From an uncultured Verrucomicrobia subdivision 3 bacterium (GTDB taxonomy: Bacteria; Verrucomicrobiota; Verrucomicrobiae; Limisphaerales; UBA11358), in assembly GCA_903921455.1 (NCBI GenBank), contig CAIXPZ010000107.1, positions 1 through 36,199 of the forward strand: 36,199 nucleotides of DNA, read 5' to 3'. Below are positions 32,162-36,199 of this stretch, piece after piece. The notes beneath the pieces were generated by a model. The model saw only the letters and a program-made list of their open reading frames with translations. It had not been told where the DNA came from and made no database searches. Both the position numbers and the translations under genes were made by a program. Positions within the stretch are counted from its first letter, which is position 1; each line of letters opens with the position of its first letter.

Positions 32162-32375
32162 AATCCTATATCTTTTTAGGTTAGCATCGTTTGTATTCCC
32201 ATTGCGTTTTTAGCAGAGCCGTGCCTCGCTTGCCAAGCAGTTTCGCAAAGAGGAATTTGCAACAAACTCACCGGTTTATTCACCGGCGCGTTTCCGATTT
32301 GCCAATGCAAATCTTTAAAATACTCTTGGCGGCCATGGCAAACGCATTAAATGGATTGTGATTCGGGCTTCTATA

Positions 32376-33395
32376 ATGAAAAAAGATTCCGCTAATGGCG
32401 TTTGGGACAGAAGCCTCGGGGATTCCCCCGGCCACGTCCGCCCCCATTCAGGGTTGGCTTTTGGGAAATTTTTTACCTTTATCCTTTGCCTGATCGGCCT
32501 TTTCTTAGGTGCCCCCGGTTCGGCTATCGCCCAAACCGTGCCGCTGGGACCGGGTAATCACACTCGCACCCTGATGATGGGTTACCTGCAGCGATCCTAC
32601 CTCATCCACATCCCGAAAGGGCACAACCTTAAATTGCCAACCCCCGTGATCCTGGCCTTGCACGGTGCGGCAATGAACGCCCAGCTCATGGAGGAGTTTT
32701 GTGGCTTGGATGAAACCGCTGACAAAGAGGGGTTCATCGTCGTTTATCCCAATGGCACCGGCGCCGGCGATCTGCTGATTTGGAATGCCGGCGGCCTTCA
32801 AGGATTGCTGGCCGAAGGGGACACTGACGATGTTGCCTTCATCGACCAGTTGCTAAACGATCTCGGCACCCTTGTCAAAGTGGACGCCAAGCGTGTCTAT
32901 GCCAGCGGCATGAGCAATGGCGGTATGATGTGCTACCGGTTGGCTGCAGAATTGTCGAAACGTTTCGCCGCCATCGCGCCGGTGGCCGGGACCATCGCCA
33001 TCGACGAGAGCAAACCCAAGCAACCCGTCTCGGTGATCCACTTCCACGGCACGGAGGATAATCTGGTGCCTTTTGCAACGAGCGCGAATAATGTGCAATC
33101 ATTTTTGCGGTTCAAGGGCGTGGCCGACTCGATCCAAACCTGGGTGAAGCTCGACGGCTGCCGGCAGCAACCGAAAACCGATATCCTGTCCAAAGCCGGC
33201 GATGAGCTGAAAGTGACCCGCCAATCTTACGCCGGCGGTAAGAACGGTTCAGAAGTCGTCCTGATCACCATTCAGGGAGGTGGTCACACTTGGCCGGGGA
33301 TGGAATCCATGGTTGGCTTTCTCGGCAAATCCGCGTTGAATATCTCCGCCAACGACCTGATGTGGCAATTCTTCAAAAAACACAAGCGCAAGTGA
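32376..33395 (+). CDS. Secreted PHB-depolymerase/feruloyl-esterase-like hydrolase
   Basis: 339 residues from the ATG at 32376 (a GTG at 32358 is in frame). A membrane-type signal segment (FFTFILCLIGLFLGAPGSAIA, about residues 32-52 counting from this start) directs export. Alpha/beta-hydrolase elements follow: VILALHGAAMNAQ (oxyanion loop), nucleophile Ser180 in ASGMSNGGMM, Asp228 in FHGTEDNLVP and His304 in GGGHTWPG. This is the LpqC/CE1-like group that includes poly(3-hydroxybutyrate) depolymerases, acetyl-xylan and feruloyl esterases. The substrate is probably an ester on plant polysaccharide or a polyester; sequence cannot choose. The long N-terminal lead before the signal segment is unusual. 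Confidence 0.85.
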   Translation: MKKDSANGVWDRSLGDSPGHVRPHSGLAFGKFFTFILCLIGLFLGAPGSAIAQTVPLGPGNHTRTLMMGYLQRSYLIHIPKGHNLKLPTPVILALHGAAMNAQLMEEFCGLDETADKEGFIVVYPNGTGAGDLLIWNAGGLQGLLAEGDTDDVAFIDQLLNDLGTLVKVDAKRVYASGMSNGGMMCYRLAAELSKRFAAIAPVAGTIAIDESKPKQPVSVIHFHGTEDNLVPFATSANNVQSFLRFKGVADSIQTWVKLDGCRQQPKTDILSKAGDELKVTRQSYAGGKNGSEVVLITIQGGGHTWPGMESMVGFLGKSALNISANDLMWQFFKKHKRK

Positions 33396-33404
33396 TCCCA
33401 ATGA

Positions 33405-33545
33405 TTTCATGATCTGGATCTAGTCGGCTTCATCAACGCCCTGCCATTGGCAATCAACGAGCTGAAGGCGCCCAGAGTGCCAACGCGCGTGGCGTTCGCC
33501 GAGAACCTGACGCACTCCAAGGCGAAATTTCCTCAGCTCTTTTGA
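33405..33545 (+). pseudogene. C-terminal gene fragment, unknown parent
   Basis: After an in-frame stop at 33402, 46 codons without a start read LVGFINALPLAINELKAPRV then PTRVAFAENLTHSKAKFPQL and F before TGA. The even mix of residues and the clean stop look like a true protein end rather than chance. The rest of the gene is absent; it may have been removed when the esterase or the sialate O-acetylesterase gene was brought in. I do not recognise the family. Confidence 0.35.
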
Positions 33546-33613
33546 TTCATCGCCCTGCTCCTCGCCTCGAACCGCACGGACAGCCTCGTAGGCTTTCAGG
33601 CCATACGAAGGCT

Positions 33614-35806
33614 TTATTTACAGTGCACGAAGATGCGCAGATGTTTGGATTGGTAACTGCCGGCATTCGCCGAGAAGGTCCAGTCCAGGTTGCCTTCGGG
33701 TGCGTTGCCGATGCCGATGTCCGCCCGCTGACCTTCGCGCCAGTGATTTAAAGCAAACACGGTCTGCCTGGCGTCATGGTTATGCACCTGCATGGAACCA
33801 TAGCCATCGGCCGGCTCGGCCAATTCGTCCCCAAAGTCAAAGGCTGCGGAAGATGCGTTGGGCACTTTGGCCGCGTTGTTGGGCCCGTAGTTATTCGGCC
33901 AGAACTCCAGACAGCCGCCGTTCAGGTTGGTGCCGGTCACAAGGTTCTTCACATCGGAGTAGATGTTCAGGTGGGCGACGCTTTGCTGGAAACGGATGCC
34001 GGATTGAACCGATGGCACACCAATCTTATCGAGAGTGTCGGTAAACGCGTCCATCGAAACATACACATCCTGCGGGGCACCGGTGGCGTCTTCGAGTTCC
34101 AGGCAATACGCGATGCGATCAAAAGGCCCCTTGATCTGGCTGCGATTATCTAGGTCATAGCGAAGGTCCGGGCCGAGTTTGGCCAGATCTAAGTCGTAAA
34201 CCAATTTGTAGTTCTTGGCCTCGGGCACATGCATGGCCAGCCAATCGCGTTTGGGGATGTTGCCGGCACGGAACGCACCGGCGGGCAGTCCGGCACCGTT
34301 CTGTAAATTGGGTTCGGCCAGTTGGCTCCAGGCAAAACGCATGGCCACCGGATGTTTGACCTCCGGGCTCGACAGCACCACCGCAGTTCCGTCAACGCGG
34401 GCTTCGGCTTTAACGAATCCCCCTTCATCGGCATCAATGATCTCAAACCAATTCAGCGGCTGACCATCGCGACTGACCAAGCCGCCATCAGCATGATCAA
34501 ACCGGACGCGCAGGGTGTTGCCAGCGGGGGCCAGTGACGAAAAAGTCGGACCGGAATAGACCACACCCTCTTGCCCATACGTCCGGGCCAGAGCCAGCAG
34601 CGCCAGGCGACGACCGACTTCCTGCTTGTTCTTGGGATGAATATCCCGAAGGTTGCCGATGTCGTTGATGACCGCCATGCCGGCGTTCGGGATTTCCCTG
34701 GCCGCTGCGGCCTGGCCTTCCCACAGTTCAGCGAGTTGTTCCGGTCGGTTGCCATAATTGAAGGGGGCGATTTGGGCAAAAAGGAAGGGAAACTCACCTT
34801 CGCCCCACAATTGCCGCCAGCCGCAAATCAAGGCTTTCATCTTCTCGGCGTAAAGCATGCCTTCGCCGTTGTTCGCCTCGCCCTGATACCAGATCGCGCC
34901 GCGAATCCCAAACGGCTGCACCGGATGAATCATGCCGTTGTAGAGGGCCGTTGGATTCTGGAGGTCGTGCGGCGGCAGCAGTTCCGGCGGATAAGCTGGC
35001 ATGGCCGGCACAAGGGCGGAGTTCGTCAGGGCGGTGCGGGCCAGGGTCAGCCACTGTTCCGTTTCGCCGAGGAACTGTTCTAGTTTCTGCTTGTGCGCGC
35101 TGCTGCCGGGATCGCCCAATTGCACGGCAGTATTCAGAGCCCTCAAAGTTGGCACGGCGGCGAAACCTTCAGGCGGCGTCCATGATTCGATGCGCGTGCC
35201 GCCCCAATCCGCGTCAATCAATCCGACGGGCACCTTCAACTTGCGGTGCAGCTCGCGGCCGAAAAAATATCCGGCGGCGGAAAAGCCACTCCAGCCGCCG
35301 GCGGCGATATTCTCCGGCGTGCAAACCTTCCAAGTGCCGCCCATGTCGGCCAGCGGCTGGGGTTTCCAGAGATTGGGAACCATCATGAGGCGGATATCGG
35401 GGAAATCGGCGGCGGCAATTTCTTGAGTTCCATGGTCCACCATCCCGACGCCCATCTCCATGTTGGACTGCCCTGAGCAAAGCCACACTTCGCCGACGAG
35501 CACGTCCTGGATTTCGCGTTTGGTGGTGCCGACCACCGTGAGGGATTGGGGCGTGGCGTTGGCGGGCAGCGGCGCGAGTTTCACCGTCCACTTTCCATCG
35601 GCGGCGGCGGTGGCGGAATACTTTTGGCCGGCAAAGGAAACCGTGACCTTGGTGCCGGGCGCATCCCAACCCCACACGGAGTTGGCTTGCTGTTGCTGGA
35701 GCACCATGTGGTCGCCAAAGACGGCGGGTAGTTTCAGCTCCGCCTGCAAGTTGGAGACCAGCACGAGGCTGCACGTGAGACCTAACCAGAGTTTTTTCAT
35801 ACGCAT
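33614..35806 (-). CDS. Sialate O-acetylesterase-like SGNH hydrolase with C-terminal extension
   Basis: 730 residues; signal peptide MRMKKLWLGLTCSLVLVSNLQA (Met3 is an alternative start). The usual order is present: an N-terminal beta domain (LPAVFGDHMVLQQQQANSVW), catalytic Ser111 in GEVWLCSGQSNMEM, GAIWYQGEANN near 303-313, and the Asp-His pair in LRDIHPKNKQEVGRR (388-390). Family members remove acetyl groups from sialic acids or other glycans such as xylan. Beyond about residue 535 an extra domain continues to the end, with VYVSMDAFTDTLDKIGVPSV, LEFWPNNYGPNNAAKVPNAS and DGYGSMQVHNHDA, likely a beta-sandwich of binding type. Together with the secreted esterase this points to de-esterification of external polysaccharides. 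Confidence 0.9.
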   Translation of the reverse strand: MRMKKLWLGLTCSLVLVSNLQAELKLPAVFGDHMVLQQQQANSVWGWDAPGTKVTVSFAGQKYSATAAADGKWTVKLAPLPANATPQSLTVVGTTKREIQDVLVGEVWLCSGQSNMEMGVGMVDHGTQEIAAADFPDIRLMMVPNLWKPQPLADMGGTWKVCTPENIAAGGWSGFSAAGYFFGRELHRKLKVPVGLIDADWGGTRIESWTPPEGFAAVPTLRALNTAVQLGDPGSSAHKQKLEQFLGETEQWLTLARTALTNSALVPAMPAYPPELLPPHDLQNPTALYNGMIHPVQPFGIRGAIWYQGEANNGEGMLYAEKMKALICGWRQLWGEGEFPFLFAQIAPFNYGNRPEQLAELWEGQAAAAREIPNAGMAVINDIGNLRDIHPKNKQEVGRRLALLALARTYGQEGVVYSGPTFSSLAPAGNTLRVRFDHADGGLVSRDGQPLNWFEIIDADEGGFVKAEARVDGTAVVLSSPEVKHPVAMRFAWSQLAEPNLQNGAGLPAGAFRAGNIPKRDWLAMHVPEAKNYKLVYDLDLAKLGPDLRYDLDNRSQIKGPFDRIAYCLELEDATGAPQDVYVSMDAFTDTLDKIGVPSVQSGIRFQQSVAHLNIYSDVKNLVTGTNLNGGCLEFWPNNYGPNNAAKVPNASSAAFDFGDELAEPADGYGSMQVHNHDARQTVFALNHWREGQRADIGIGNAPEGNLDWTFSANAGSYQSKHLRIFVHCK

Positions 35807-36066
35807 CAGGGAATTGAATTAAAAACAAACATGGGTTTTCGCGAACAGTTGAACAAGCACATTGTGCTGCTGGTGCGCAACTATCGGCAGAAGTTGTCCG
35901 CCCGATTCGAGCCTGTTATTGGAGTTATCCCGAACGTGATGCGGGCGGGCATGCGGTGGCAGATTAAATCCCTGAGCCGGCGAAACCATGAATCCAACGG
36001 GCCCAAATTGATTGCAGAACAGGAAGCTGAAGGTTGTAAGCATCGCGTGCTGTTGCAATGGTGCAG
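35807..36066. other. Upstream region of the esterase gene, no gene supported
   Basis: Short frames are open on both strands (for example 35831-36106 plus) but show no domain, signal or composition bias that favours either. It probably contains the promoter of the sialate O-acetylesterase gene and the edge of the repeat-bearing element to the right. Confidence 0.3.
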
Positions 36067-36109
36067 TCAGAACATGGGTAACACTTTTGGTTCAGAACAT
36101 GGGTAACAC
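36067..36109. repeat. 18-bp tandem direct repeat, possible insertion-sequence end
   Basis: TCAGAACATGGGTAACAC occurs at 36067-36084 and again at 36092-36109, 25 bases apart and identical. A shorter relative, GGTTACAC, follows near 36122. Multiple short repeats near an end, reading TGTTACCCATG on the other strand, are known from IS21- and IS481-like elements. The transposase would lie outside the window. Confidence 0.5.
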
Positions 36110-36148
36110 ATTCTGGTTATAGGTTACACTTTCCCACTTCACTTTGGC

Positions 36149-36186
36149 CAGCTTCCAAGCGGCCCGGCCGGGCCGCTTGGAAGCTG
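36149..36186. repeat. 38-bp perfect palindrome
   Basis: Nineteen-base arms with no spacer: CAGCTTCCAAGCGGCCCGG and its exact reverse complement. It could be a strong terminator or an element boundary; a perfect loopless palindrome of this length is rarely kept by chance. Confidence 0.65.
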
Positions 36187-36199
36187 CTCGTTTCTGGAT

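Noticed and set aside
1..36199. CRISPR arrays, tRNA or rRNA genes, and a replication origin (because of the DnaA-like gene)
   Set aside because: No regularly spaced repeats, no cloverleaf or rRNA signature, and no cluster of TTATCCACA-type boxes near the DnaA-like gene were seen.

Overview
The window reads as a chromosomal segment of a member of the Verrucomicrobiota, probably a Limisphaerales/Pedosphaera-like soil or freshwater lineage. This is an inference from protein style, not from a marker gene. The signs are Tat-exported Gfo/Idh/MocA oxidoreductases, a sialate O-acetylesterase, secreted proteins ending in the SQRFFRLKHP-type tail, DSNxDGxPDWW-type calcium loops, many small lipoproteins, and few strong Shine-Dalgarno sites. 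No rRNA, tRNA or CRISPR array was recognised.

Layout. 1-608: a phage remnant (terminase-small-subunit-like gene, the first codons of a coupled gene) butted against an HNH-like fragment. 694-5915 (minus): a lipoprotein, a small protein and two secreted proteins, one of 1197 residues. 6449-10447 (plus): a compact DNA-damage-tolerance cassette of two small proteins, a degenerate DnaA-type AAA+ protein, a Y-family polymerase with a C-terminal clamp motif, a PD-(D/E)XK-like protein and a SRAP/YedK protein. A palindrome precedes the first gene, and two related ~100-bp repeats lie outside the cassette, one on each side. 10913-12275: two small exported or membrane-anchored proteins, each bounded by related inverted arms that resemble integron attC halves, plus a duplicated ~160-bp block. 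12213-13802 (minus): a BNR/Asp-box secreted protein.

14853-22438: carbohydrate and envelope functions. A xylose-isomerase-like TIM barrel diverges from two exported Gfo/Idh/MocA proteins, a DoxX-like membrane protein and a discoidin-like secreted protein, then a GT39-like (TIGR03663) membrane protein overlapping an ApbE flavin transferase. 22510-26336 (minus): RbsD-type pyranase, fucose/arabinose-isomerase-like protein and MFS transporter, a coherent uptake and isomerisation route for an unidentified monosaccharide. 26425-30148 (minus): a Ser/Thr kinase with an N-terminal extracytoplasmic Cache-like sensor, preceded by a REC-LytTR response regulator. 30686-35806: M48 membrane protease, a secreted PHB-depolymerase/feruloyl-esterase-like enzyme, a gene-tail fragment, and a sialate O-acetylesterase with a C-terminal extension. 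The window ends in an 18-bp tandem repeat and a 38-bp perfect palindrome, likely the edge of a mobile element.

The strongest candidate for something undescribed is the 6.4-10.5 kb cassette, in which a DnaA-fold ATPase without DNA-binding domain or second Walker B acid sits where mutasome cassettes usually carry an ImuA/RecA-like partner. The second is the attC-like flanking of the two small genes at 10.9-12.1 kb.
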